The notes beneath the pieces are model-generated. The model had not been told where the DNA came from. It worked only from the letters and a program-made list of their open reading frames with translations, and ran no database searches. From Coprinus comatus (taxonomy: Eukaryota > Basidiomycota > Agaricomycetes > Agaricales > Agaricaceae), in NCBI GenBank assembly GCA_034638255.1, contig JAWPGT010000044.1:124001-188000 (forward strand): a stretch of DNA of 64,000 nt, written 5' to 3'. The position numbers and the translations under genes were made by a program. Positions 25,745-37,241 of this stretch are shown piece by piece (the stretch's first letter is position 1; each line of letters opens with the position of its first letter).

Positions 25745-26295
25745 TGATTGTGAGTAGATATGTCAAGATGTAGGCGAAGGACTTCGAGGTATGTTTATGG
25801 ATGATTTGTGGTTTTTGTGTAGTAAATTTCTGGCCTCAATTCAATACACCAGTGCAGGGCTGCGGATCATTTGATCATCCAAATATGTGCAACCACGTGA
25901 TGTCATGCATGCCTCAACTACTTAGCTCTGCAGTAACCTTTGTATTTCTTTTCTTTGGTTTCTTCCGTAAAATCCTGTAGCGGGCTCCAGTGAATCAACA
26001 GGCAGAGATTGTGTAGTAACTCTGATAAGTAGTAACAGAAACATAATTTTGAAATCATAGAATGTCTAGACCATCCAAATGGGGAAATGACGATCAACTT
26101 TCCCGAAATGTTTCCCACCAACGTCGCTTTCCTCGTCCACCCATTGCTTAATTGCATTTCAAGGACCGGTCAGTAAGTACCCTTCCTTATCTATTAATTG
26201 GAATCTTTACTTAAACTACGCATCTCAGAACCTTTTTGGTACCATTAGCAACAAACTCCATTCTCACAACCAATATATCGAGGAATAATTCAAGA
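25745..26295. promoter_or_regulatory. Divergent intergenic region (URM1 / RCF1)
   Basis: A 551-bp spacer between two divergent genes with no credible coding frame. It probably carries both promoters. An ATG-less frame runs into RCF1 from 26236 but is not needed for that gene. Confidence 0.5.
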
Positions 26296-27084
26296 ATGGC
26301 AGGAGGGACTGACTATGGTTATGAAACATGGTCGGAGAAATTCATGCGCAAATTCAACGAGAACCCTTGGGTTCCACTCGGTATGTTATCCAAACGATCA
26401 TCACTTTCTGACGTTCTGCTACATTAAGTTATACTGATTATATATGCTTTAATATACAATAGGTTGCGCCGCAACTACTGCTGCACTTGTAATGTCTTCA
26501 ATCAAAATGCGTTCCGGAAAGTCGAAAGATATGCAAACCTGGCTTCGTGCACGCGTCGTTTTTCAAGGTGTTACAATTGTTGCTTTGGTAGCTGGTTCTA
26601 TGGCCCTTCAAGCTCAAAAGAAGAATAAAGTAGCGGAACCTAGTACGTTATTCTCGGAATTACTCCCTTCCCTTATCCTTTTCATTTCGAAAGTCATATA
26701 CCAAATAGTGTTCTCTTTCGACTCTCTTTAATTCATCCAATTAAGAGTAACGAATGTAATTCTAACATTAACGTTATAGCCGAAAGCGAGGTCTTGAAAG
26801 AAGCCAAAGAAAAACTAGAATTCGAAGAAAGATTGAAAGGTGCAGAACTTGCTCATGCAGAAGAGAAAGCAGCAGTTGCTGCTGCACTGTTGAAAAAGAG
26901 TAAAGGTGATGTTGGTAGCAATGGTACTACAATTTCTAGCCCAATTGCAAACGAACCTGGTACGGTTCAAAAGGCTATCGTCGCTGTTTCTTCTGAGGAA
27001 AAGGGGAAGAGTTCAGGTTCTTGGTCGAAATGGCTAGGATGGGGGTCTTCGTCTGGGTCGAAATCGGAAGAAAAGAAGCCATGA
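26296..27084 (+). CDS. RCF1: Respiratory supercomplex factor 1, HIG1 domain protein
   Basis: Three exons (26296-26380, 26463-26642, 26780-27084) give 189 aa. The start is the first ATG of the frame (MAGGTDYGYETW). The HIG1 domain spans about residues 20-85, with two membrane helices (PLGCAATTAALVMSSIKM and VVFQGVTIVALVAGSMA). Between them lies the diagnostic Q-x3-R-x-R-x3-Q motif, seen here as QTWLRARVVFQ. Known family members sit in the mitochondrial inner membrane and help assemble cytochrome c oxidase and III-IV supercomplexes. A charged, Lys/Glu-rich helix (about 90-130) and a Ser/Gly-rich tail follow, as in other fungal Rcf1 proteins. Confidence 0.93.
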
Positions 27085-27395
27085 AACAATGTTGTATACA
27101 TATATTATATCATGTTTAACCAAGATTTTGCAATTTTTGTGAAACACACGAATATGACATGGTCTCTAATAGCAATTGAGAAGGAGAATTTAAAAGATGT
27201 CTAAGAGATGATTAAATACCACAGCAATAGAGAGGAAAACGTAGCAGGATGACATTTGGGATAATCCAACATCCCATATGTCCTTTATATCTGTAATCAA
27301 CGAGAGCAGCATCCACCGCCCAAAGAACCCGACATAAATACCACACACACACACACGACATGGAGAACATCCAAAATCTCTCTTTTCCCACCTAA

Positions 27396-27786
27396 TCAAT
27401 CCCAACCTTGGGGATCACGTTGCTTCTCATGTTCCCCTTTCTCTTTAACCTCAACTGCAAGCTTCCAACCACCATATAGTTGATTAACAATTGCACTACG
27501 TCTGAGAACACTCAAGTCCTTGACAGCTTCATTATACATCATCTTCAATTTCGCTTGATCCCTTTCTACCTAAAATCCTAAACGTCAGCATCTCTTTCCC
27601 CCAAAATGAATAGATGATAAATAAAAGGAATAGGGTTACCTGCATAGCCCTGAACGTATCTTGAGTCTTTCCGACAAAGTAATGTCTGAAGTTGTATGAA
27701 CTGAAAGAACGGGATGTACGAAGCATTGAAGCGTATAGATGAAGTATTGCCGCCTTTGTGGGAGCTGCTACTGCTGATGTGGACAT
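27396..27786 (-). CDS. ISD11: Isd11/LYRM4-type Fe-S assembly factor
   Basis: Two exons (27786-27640, 27569-27396) give 106 aa. The conserved pattern LHLYASMLRTSRSFSSYN, followed by an aromatic-rich FRHYF and the KTQDTFRAM helix, matches Isd11. That protein is the obligate partner of the cysteine desulfurase Nfs1 in the mitochondrial matrix. The LYR tripeptide of the superfamily reads LYA here. The C-terminal helix (LSVLRRSAIVNQLYG) is present and the length is normal (about 95-105). It is convergent with RCF1, about 310 bp apart. Confidence 0.88.
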
Positions 27787-29787
27787 TTTTGTTTTCTTTT
27801 TTGGGGTGTTTTATAAGACTAACTTGCTGCAAGGCCTTCAAAGTTGGAGATGTGGTGTTGGGTGTGTGACCGAGGTGAACGGGTGTTCGGATTTGGAATA
27901 TCCATTTATTCGTTGATTATGTAATTTAATGATTTCGTGTTTGTTTGTTCAACCACTCTTCGTTTGATCCCTTTCATACTGCTTCAACGCTTCACTCTGG
28001 GACGTCTCGAAACTGGACTATATGTTCTACTCATGGAACATGCTAGATACCTCCTACGCATAATAACATCTGAAGAAATATCTCTGACGCGCTTGCACCC
28101 ACATTTGAATGCAGTGGGCCTCCCGAGGTTATATGCTCTGCTCTGCTCGGATCTCTGTTATTCTGTTTGATGCTGGGGCCCTCTGAGAAGGAACTTGGCT
28201 ATCATTTACTCCTAAAACATTAACCTCTGATTAATAGTTTTCTGCGGAAGCCTACCATCAATCATCAACCATCCCCGGAGGTCAAGATGATAGAAGATTC
28301 CCCTTGCGTATTTGTTTATGTCTCTATATCCCAAATTCACATACACGAAACTCGGCGTGGCCCGAAACATGTATCTTGGACCCGCATTTCGGACAAACAA
28401 TTGCATGTCATCTCACAGACGTAACTGTGGCGCAAACAAATCTCAAATCTGGATAACTTCTAGAATATATGTGCCGGTTTTTATTACAACGGGGATGCCT
28501 TAAGGTGAAGATCTCATCCCGATTATGGGGGAATTGTTCCATTTCATCAGGAGAAGGCGCTCAATTCCGTGTCGGTATCTATTTTTTTCACTTTATTGTG
28601 GAGAACCAAAGTAATGGCATTCACTACAATGGAATTCGTCATCTATACCGACCACACATCGTTTAGAATCCATGTTTCGATCTCTTCAATCCCCCGATAA
28701 TTCCATATTCTTCGACTTCTCTACTTGATTGTGATTGTGATTGTTTCCATTTCAACCTACCAAGAATAATGGTTGTATTTTTGGTAAAATATACCCACAA
28801 CCAATAGTCCAGACCATGGCCGACCCCGAGATTTGAACGTATGTTTCCCTCCATAATACAAAATACATGATATTTATTCCACGCCACACTGTTCGTTGCG
28901 CACTTCCTCCGAGGCATTGGTTTCCGAACTGATTCCGGACTTCGTCTTTGTCTTTTTTCTCATCCATTTGGATCGTATTTCTACATATCACCCGGAAATA
29001 TTGTATCAGACTCTATCTAGGCTACGTCGATCGGATAGCGCTAATGTGGAATATCAAGAGAGTAATGGAATATTAAATTCTCCGAATATATTTCATTGAC
29101 ATTTTTGCAACCCACAAATTCCAGACAGTGATCAAAGCCCAACCCAAACTCAAGCACATGTATTCTAAAGCATCAACCTCAGAAGTTTCGGCATTGGCGA
29201 AGAGGTGAGCGACTTGTCTGCTGTTTCAGGGCCCCGGCAAGGCATTTTGAATATCGTCAAACACATTACACGGTTGTCATGCTCTATTATGGTGTGGAAG
29301 CAAAAGCAAAAGTAATGGAGGGTGAACAAAGGGTGTTTATAAGTGATGATGATAAGAAGAGGCATAAGGCTTTGCACAATGTTCCGCTGATGCTGACGAC
29401 CTGGGTGAGCATGACCCACCTATAGGCATTTGCTTGTTAGCTCATTTTAATGAAACAACAGCTCACTACCTCAGCAAAGGATGTTTATGAACATTTTCAG
29501 AAGGCAGCTAAAAAATAAGTGGCGATGAGGTCAGGACTCAGGAGTCTGGATATGTGAAATTTAGTTGTTTAGTCAAAGCAGAAATGTAATCATACATACC
29601 TTCCTTGATCGCAAGGGGGTTCGAATTTTGAATGAATATAATAACCTGGTGCTGGCAGCCAGGTTACAATTACGATGGAGCTGCTTTGAGCTGGTCCAAG
29701 GTTGTTTCGGACAAAAATAAGTCGAATAATCTAGATTGCAACTACTAACCGTTATCTACTAATATAGTCTGTGTCAGTTAATTTTTA
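27787..29787. other. 2-kb region without a recognisable gene
   Basis: Short frames on both strands (for example about 28210-28990 on the minus strand) have no family resemblance and are broken by stops. They could be remains of a decayed gene. No inverted or tandem repeat was noticed. Confidence 0.4.
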
Positions 29788-31380
29788 TTACATGTTCGGG
29801 TGTACACTGTCTACTATAAAGACATTGCCAAAGTAATCATACTTTACTATCCGACCAATTTCTGCCAGGAGGATCATGCAGTCGTTTATGATCGGCTCGT
29901 ATGGGATGGATAAAATCTTGCATTGAAATTTCACATTTGTACCGTCATTATTCCACCCATAGGTGAGCACCTCCCGAACTTGCTTCTTATTAGGGTCGAT
30001 TAATGTTGTTGAAGAAAGATTCACTTGAATATATGGTGGATATGCGTAGTAGCTCCACAAATTTATTGAATACCTCCCAAGTACAGTCACCTTTGAATCC
30101 TGGGGACGATTACAGGGAATGGAAACTCCTCGTACCTCCCCATTAATGAAGACTACAATCCGGCATGCGTTGGGGAAAACTCAAACCGGAGATATAGTCA
30201 ATGGAACGCCAACCACTGGTATGACATGCAGTACACTTATTCTCCGGGGAACATTTGAGTTCTTGCATGTGATGATTTTGCAAATTTGTGTGACACAAAG
30301 CAAAATGTTGAAATGAACCCCAAACATTTCTGTATAAAATATGCCAGACTTGTCAGTTGAGGTTACTGTAACTGAACAAAATGGTACACACAGAGATATA
30401 TGAACCAGTTGGTATAGAAACATATGGCATTTTCTCGTCAATGCCAATGCGGTCCTTGTGGTAGAATAACCGTAATATGACCCTGTAACCATCTGATTCT
30501 ATGAAGTGGTCAATGAAATAATATTTATTTATTGTGCTGGGAGATGTGAGTCCGGGACTGGGACCACCAAGGGTGGAAGTGTGTTTTGCAACGAGCTGAG
30601 CGGCTTGCCCATGACCTTTTAGGACAACTCGATAAATTTTGATCAACCGAGCTTTGGAGCCTGAAGTAGACATGTTAGAGAAGTACTTTATGGTATGGTG
30701 AATTTTGTTACCTATAATTGCGAGTCGGAAAGTCAAACGAGGTCGAGAATGGTCTATTCCAATACAAAAGCTAAATCTATATCCCTCTGGTTCAGGGAGC
30801 TTTCTTGGGCGTATTAAGTGTTGACATGACTTTTCGGAAGAATCAAGGTCGACATAACAGCATTTCGCCATCTGAAGTAAGACATATTATCCAACGACCA
30901 CCTGGTAATAGTTAAACACCATGAACCATAAGTTTTTCTTTACAACAATCCTTCAGTTCCTGCCGAGGTGCAAATGTCACAACCTCAGAGTCAGAATCCC
31001 ATAAAGCGCGTGCCCGAAGTCTTCGAATACACCACCCTCGCAGTTCTTTATTTGAGTAACTCTCCAGTTCTTCTTCAGGACGAATGCCAGTAATCGCATG
31101 TATCTGGTCGACAACGCTGTACCATAACAGACGCAAGCTTGTGGCATCATAAAATCGTCTACACGTCTAACACAGGTGATTAATATATACTCGAGGATGT
31201 AAATGAGATTCCACTTACGCTTAGAAAGGGAAGGATGGTATCGCAATCGATGAGCAAGAAAATTTCTTGTAATATTTCGACAGGTAGTTCTTCGACCACT
31301 GAAGTTGGCATGGGATCCTGTCGACTTGAGGTGTCACCAGGAGTTTGTGGAATAGCAGGCTGATGTTGGGAGTTATCCAT
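29788..31380 (-). pseudogene. F-box protein, copy B (full-length but frame-broken)
   Basis: The most complete copy. It begins at the ATG at 31380 (MDNSQHQPAIPQ), with the F-box VEELPVEILQEIFLLID at about 31250-31300. A typical intron (about 31206-31156) leads into TCRRFYDATSLRLLWY and then GIRPEEELESYS, RRLRARALWD and FAPRQELKD. A TAA follows at about 30915, just before LPGGRWIICLTSDG, and a one-base gain relative to copy C shifts the frame at about 30865. The C-terminal blocks GEVRGVSIP, EVLTYGWNNDG and IGRIVKYDYFGNV end at 29788. F-box proteins recruit substrates to SCF ubiquitin ligases. The TAA might fall in an unrecognised intron, so a functional gene is not fully excluded. Confidence 0.65.
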
Positions 31381-31606
31381 GAAGAACAAAGAAGAGACGT
31401 TGAAGAACTGAGAGGGGAAGTTTATAACCTATACGACACGTGCATTACACGCATAACCCTATGTGTATCCGGTCCAAAAAATTACATACATATAGTGTAA
31501 TCGGTATCGATGATCGATAGATTTACGAATATTTGAAGTCAATATTCGATGTTCAATGTTCAGTATTCAGACACAGGTATGAGTATGACGCGTCTCAATA
31601 AAAAAA

Positions 31607-34600
31607 TCATTCCAGTCCTGCATACTTGACATCAGCATTGTTTTCCAACCAAGTCAACCACTTCTTTAAATATGTTCCTCCATTTATAATAGTCGAAGAG
31701 TCGCCCACAATACACTGGCGTCTAAATCAGTAACAAAACCGAGTGAAAGAAACGCTATACAATCATACCAAATGCCGCCGTGCTCTTGTCATTGCCACTA
31801 CGGAATGATGTGAGTTCGATATATCACATCTTTAAAATAGATATGTTTACCATTCAAACGACGCTTTTCTTTAAGAAATCCAACTTCTCTCTGTCGTAAA
31901 GTCTCGCTTCATTTGGCCGTATAAAAAACTCTTATAGAAAGGACTTACAGTATCGTTACTTCTCACTAGACTTATAACAACTGCTTCTTTCTCTCGCCCC
32001 TGCATTCCATCAACACTTCCAATCTCTAGACTAGGTCCATACTTTGGTCGCAGTAGAGATGTCAGGAGAGTCACTTGTGCTTGATATCTAGTTTCGTTAA
32101 ATATCTGTACAGAAGGGTACATCTAATCCTTGACTTACGGAGTAATAATGGCTATTTGAGAGGGAAGTATGCCTGCTGTTGTCTGGCCCAATGACAAGCC
32201 TCAATATGTAAGTGCAAGAAGGGAAAAGCAGTGAACGCACAAGTTTCTCAACCCAATTAACCACTACAGTTGCCTCATTCTCGTTACATCTACTCCCCTC
32301 ATCTCCATCCGAGCTGTCGAGCCGCTCGAAGTATTCGCAACCAGATGTGTCAAAAAAGACCACTGGCGTTTGAAGATATTCTTTTGCGTCTTCGTCGGAC
32401 TCGGCATTACTATTCGGTAGATCGTACAGAAGATGTGAAGCAACGGACTCGTGTGATTGGAGCTTTGATGAATACAGAGTATCAGATGGAAATTCACATA
32501 TTTGAGCATGCATTCTAAATCATGCTATGAATACTTTTTCCGCTAATAAAGAATAAACACGCCTACCGATATTGGATCTCTAACATACGCTTAATGTGTG
32601 ATCCATGCATTTTCTCTAATCGATCAAATAAAGTAGTCTCGAGGGTGTGAGGTGGTAGAAGGACTGGCTTCTTCGAGACCGGTGGTTCCACCTTTAGTAT
32701 TTCCTCATCTCCGGATGCATCCGATTCGGACTCGAAACCGCCCCCATTTTCTTCATTTCCTTTATCAAGTTTAGGAGGATTCAAAGGCTTGGTAGAGGCG
32801 GCCTTCTTCAGTTTTTTTACAGTTTTTTTAACCTTTTTCTTTTCTTTGTCGATGGAAATAATTGTTGGTGGTAACTGCATTGGATCACCTGCTAATATGA
32901 GTTTTTGCGCCTTGAAGATAGGTATCCAACAGACCTATTGTAGTATAAGATAAAGAAGAAACAGTCAAGGTAATAACACATACCGCTTCCAATGCCTGTG
33001 TCGCTTCGTCGATAATGACGACGTCAAATTCGTGGTAGCGTAATTGTCTGCTTCCTGCAGTATGACATGTCGCAAGAACGACCTAACACTTTAGTAAGTC
33101 CTATGCATCACAGAGAGTATAAACAAAGCAAACATACCTGGGCCTTGCTTAGCACTGATTTCACGACCCCACTTTCCCTTTGACGATATCTAGGTTTTGA
33201 TATATGTGTAACTTGATGCGACGTATTCTCCAAGGAAGGACTTACTCCTTTCTCAACGCCTTTACTTCTTCCCATAGCTTCTTCCGTTCGGCGCCTCTTG
33301 GAGCTTTGCCTTTTGCACCTTTACCTTTACCGGAAAGCGTATTTAGGGCATCCTCAAGCTCATTTTTAACATCTTTGGCCAAGCCAGCCTATCCTCGTAA
33401 GATTAGTCTTGACATAGCACTCGATTAGAGAAATGTAACCTGGTCTGATCGCGTAGCTTGTGCATCTAGAGTAGCATCCAAGATTCCTTCGTGGGCCATG
33501 ACTCGTGCTGGATGCCCGATGCGCGTCACGTTCAGTTTCTTCCCCTTTGCGGGAACAGGGAGAGCGAGCAGGCGTTCCAATATGTTATCAACAGAGAGAT
33601 TAGAAGCACCACATATAAGCAAGCGCTTCGGTTTAGGATTGGACGGTGTTTCTGTGGCAAGTTGTCGTATGATCTCAATGAGCGTGTGCGTCTTTCCAGT
33701 ACCTGTGAATATATTATGTACCATTCTATACAAAGGAGAGAACTCTTACCTGGAGGTCCATGTATGCACGCAACTTCCGGTGATTCCAAGCAAAAATTTA
33801 CGGCCGCCTGTTGACTATGATTGAGGTTCTCATCAAAGAAAGTGAGATTCGAAATAGGCGTAGGCTCCGACGGTGCCTCCATGCCAAGGAGTACTCTGAT
33901 AAGCTGATTCATCTGCGTAGCTTTGTCTTCCTGTATAATTTCTCGTCAAGATGATCTAAATAAAACACGAGAGGATTTACTGAACGACCCTCTACGACCT
34001 TTTCCAAATGATCGATGGCTTTGTCCATTCTTGTAAGGTCAGAAACACATTCTTTCAAAGAATCAATTGTTTTACGCACCGGTCATACGTGACACTATTG
34101 GCAAGCTTAACGACACGACATCGTTCCGGAAGATTCAAGTCATCACTGCTTCCTTCAGACGGCTCCACCGCAACTACTATTCGCGTGTCAGATACCTACA
34201 AACAGAGTTAGTACTTTTCACTTTTCATGGGACTAAGCAGAGTTTTATACGACACATACCCTATACACGACTCCCTCTACTTCCTGCTTTATTTTGTCAT
34301 CACTGCCCACGGCTTTTTTGTTTGGTTTTTTCGTGACATTTCCAGTGATATTAGGCTCTACCCTCGCGAGGTCTCCAGGTCTGAGAAAGTTGAGTATACA
34401 CCAACGTGTAATTTACAGACAGAACCGCGCACCTGAAGCTATGTGGAGGAAATATCGGTGATGTGTGATACGCAGTGGGTCTTTCAAGTTCTACGAGGCT
34501 AACTTTCCCTCTGAGTGAGCGTATTTGAGGTTATACATGTATGGGATGCCATACGTTTTTCCGCCGAGACCAATATTGATGCTCGCCACGCCAAGTCCTC

Positions 34601-34742
34601 CCAATAACAACCCTTTTTGTTCAAGGAGTTTCGGGCCACAATTCGACAGCAGTAGTGAGCTTCGTTCTATTTCAGCTTCGCGTTCCTTAGCAAGTAGAGT
34701 ACGCTGTCTGGCGATGAAGGTAGTGACTGGTTGATGAGCCAT
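31607..34742 (-). CDS. HCS1: SF1 DNA/RNA helicase, Hcs1/IGHMBP2 type
   Basis: Seventeen exons join in phase: transcript order 34742-34555, 34498-34433, 34380-34260, 34195-34080, 34029-33981, 33930-33750, 33702-33440, 33388-33246, 33189-33138, 33082-32984, 32934-32567, 32514-32237, 32175-32139, 32087-31949, 31890-31851, 31797-31769, 31714-31607 (758 aa). Walker A GPPGTGKT is at 238-245 and is split by an intron. The Walker B-like IIDEATQAL is near 416-424, GDPMQLPP at 442-449, and EIQYRMH near 545-551. Later motifs are ITPYQAQ, SVDGMQGREKE and the C-terminal NVAMTRARRHLCIVGD. Known members unwind DNA or RNA 5'-3'; yeast Hcs1 associates with DNA polymerase alpha. All catalytic motifs are present. 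The exon 12/13 join (GTTCAC donor) is the least certain. Confidence 0.92.
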
Positions 34743-34901
34743 GGTGGTGTGGAGAAGAACTATATTTATTGATTATCTGATGTCCCTGACATATTGGTGA
34801 ACGTCCAACTCCTTTAGCTCAGTCATGGGACCTCTCTTTGGAAACGTTGGGAAGGTCAAATACACGCCTTTGTCCTCATTACTCATCACCTGTTCGTTAC
34901 T
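34743..34901. promoter_or_regulatory. Bidirectional promoter region (HCS1 / M20 peptidase)
   Basis: Only 159 bp separate the two ATGs of these divergent genes, so the promoters and 5' UTRs must overlap here. No individual element is claimed. Confidence 0.55.
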
Positions 34902-37062
34902 ATGTGTACCGGCTGCAATCTCGAATCTCAGAAAACATGGTCCAACGATGTTTGGAGGCCTGATAACAAGGCGACACCTGCTCCACAAGACCCCCGTCCA
35001 GAACTCATATACAAACCAGAAGTCTTGAAAACCATCGAGGACAAGATCAACGAGCTTAGTGATGAGCTCAGAGAACTGAGCTTGGATATCCACGGTGTGT
35101 GATTAATCTCTTAGTAAAATGATGTTGAGTATTGATTGTGGTCGACTGTCTCACCAGCGCATCCTGAACTTGGATTCGTAGAATTGTGAGACTTTAATTC
35201 TATTTGTGAGAATGCTCAAGAATCGATTTTGAATATAAAATGAAGTCACGCCCATGATGCATACACTACGTTCATGAAGAAACATGGTTGGGACGTCAAA
35301 AAACACCTTCATCTTGAAACTGCCTGGTCTGCAACGTTCCAACATGGTCAAGGGGGGCGCGTTATAGGAGTCAACTCAGAGGTAACCAACTTGCACCTTG
35401 GGTATACAAGAAAACTCATGCGGATATTCGATTCAATCAGATGGATGCTCTCGCAGGGATCGGACATGCCTGCGGACATAATTTAATCGGCATTGCGGGT
35501 ATGAACTTGAAGTTCCTAAGGTCAACTCAAAAATGTTCTTAAATAACATCAATAAATGCAGGTGTTGCTGTATCCCTTGGACTACGAGCTGCCTTGGAGA
35601 AGCACAATATTCCGGGGAAAATAGTGCTCCTTGGAACACCTGGTAGGTTCATCGCACCTGAACAGATTGTCCAATTCTGAATCATTGTTATAGCTGAGGA
35701 GGGAGGAAACGGAAAGGTAAAACTCCTTGAAGAAGGAGCATATGAAGAGATGGATGTCTGTTTGATGTAACGATCAATTTCATTATCTCCATTACATTTA
35801 CTTACATTTTCGAAGGTGTCATCCAGCTCCTGGACCTATTGGCTCCGTCAGTCTTAGTAGTTCTCTAGCAATACAACGCATTACCGTTGAATATGAAGGC
35901 CACACGTACGCTCTCCTTTTCATTCTACCAATCAAGTATTTCTAATGTTTACACAGTGCACATGCCGCCCTCTCCCCATGGGAAGGCAAAAATGCACTCG
36001 ATGCAGCTGTACTAGGTTACAATAATATTTCGGTACTTCGACAACAACTTAAACCAACACATCGTGTCCACGGTATCTTCGAAGGAACTGATTGGGTTGC
36101 TAATAGTATGCTACTCTTTTAACCTTGAATCTCTTCAAAATTAATTTGACCTTTCCGAAAGTTATACCCGATAAAGCGAAATTCATGTAAGTCAACTTTC
36201 TTTTATGCTCTCAACAATCATTAAAATATTATTAGCTGCCTGGTTCGAGCACCGACACGAGCAGAAATGGAACAAACTGTTAAACGGGTGCTTCCTTGCT
36301 TCGAGTATGTATTTCTTACTACCATTTATAAATGCACGCTCATAATCATGTACAGGGCTGCAGGTTTGGCGACAGGTTGTAAGGTCAAAATCGACCTCCT
36401 CGGTCAAGCTTGGGACATGCGCCAGAATAAATCTTTGGGTGAGTACACTGGTCGCATATACATTTGACTAACACACCTTTACACTTCGATAATCGTTAGG
36501 TGATGAAGTTGCAAACATTATTCTCAATAAATATGGATCTATCGATTACGAGTGGGGCATTAAGAGCGCATCTACTGATTTTGTGAGCACTTCTACTACT
36601 CCTTTATCATGCTTACTCAATTTGATAACAGGGAAATGTAACATATAGTATGTCTCTAGCCGCATAACTTGATATTTCCCTGTCCTCGACTAAATCAACC
36701 TCAGCCCTTCCTTCTCTGCATCCTGGGTTCTGTAAGCTCTCTCCCTGAAAATCTACTACCAATGACCATCGGCATCGGATATTAATATTGAAAACGAAAT
36801 AGCTATTCCTACGGAACAAGATGGTGGCAATCATACCCGTGCTTTTGCTAAACAAGCCGCTACAGTGGAAGCACACAAACAGACATTGATTGTATCAATT
36901 GCACTTGCTGGAACCGCTCTACGAGTCCTCACAGATGATGAGTACTTTGCGGAGGTAACGATCTGCGTTGTCTTTTTACTCTGCCATCAACAACTGACGT
37001 TTTCAAAGGTGAAAAGAACTTTCGAAGAGGATAGAAAGCTAAGGGAAGTTAAGCTTGTCTAA
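34902..37062 (+). CDS. Peptidase M20 family amidohydrolase (PM20D2/AbgB-like)
   Basis: Sixteen exons join in phase: 34902-35094, 35158-35185, 35246-35381, 35441-35498, 35562-35642, 35694-35766, 35816-35905, 35957-36105, 36162-36186, 36236-36304, 36356-36438, 36500-36582, 36632-36647, 36705-36731, 36803-36954, 37009-37062 (438 aa). Two exons are 16 and 25 nt. Metal-site motifs are present: [20 protein letters not shown] (about 120-133), [10 protein letters not shown] with the catalytic Glu (about 164-173), CHPAP (about 191-195), [11 protein letters not shown] in the lid, and a late GGNHTRAF. The family hydrolyses N-acyl or peptide-like amide bonds, such as dipeptides or aminobenzoyl-glutamate, using two zinc ions. 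The substrate cannot be fixed from sequence. The gene looks intact. Confidence 0.9.
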
Positions 37063-37241
37063 AGTGAGTGTAGTAGCATTAGCTGGAACAATGTATACCA
37101 AAAGGAAATGTACAAGCATTGAATTAAATGATCTATATCGTATAATAAATACGTGGTATATGGGGTATGGGTTAAAGATGTGAATGTCTTGGTAAGACCG
37201 AACGGCGAATACTAGGAATGAGATAATTGTGAACGTCAGAG

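Noticed and set aside
28210..28990. Possible further F-box or other gene on the minus strand
   Set aside because: No alignment by eye to the F-box copies and frequent stops; left as unassigned intergenic.
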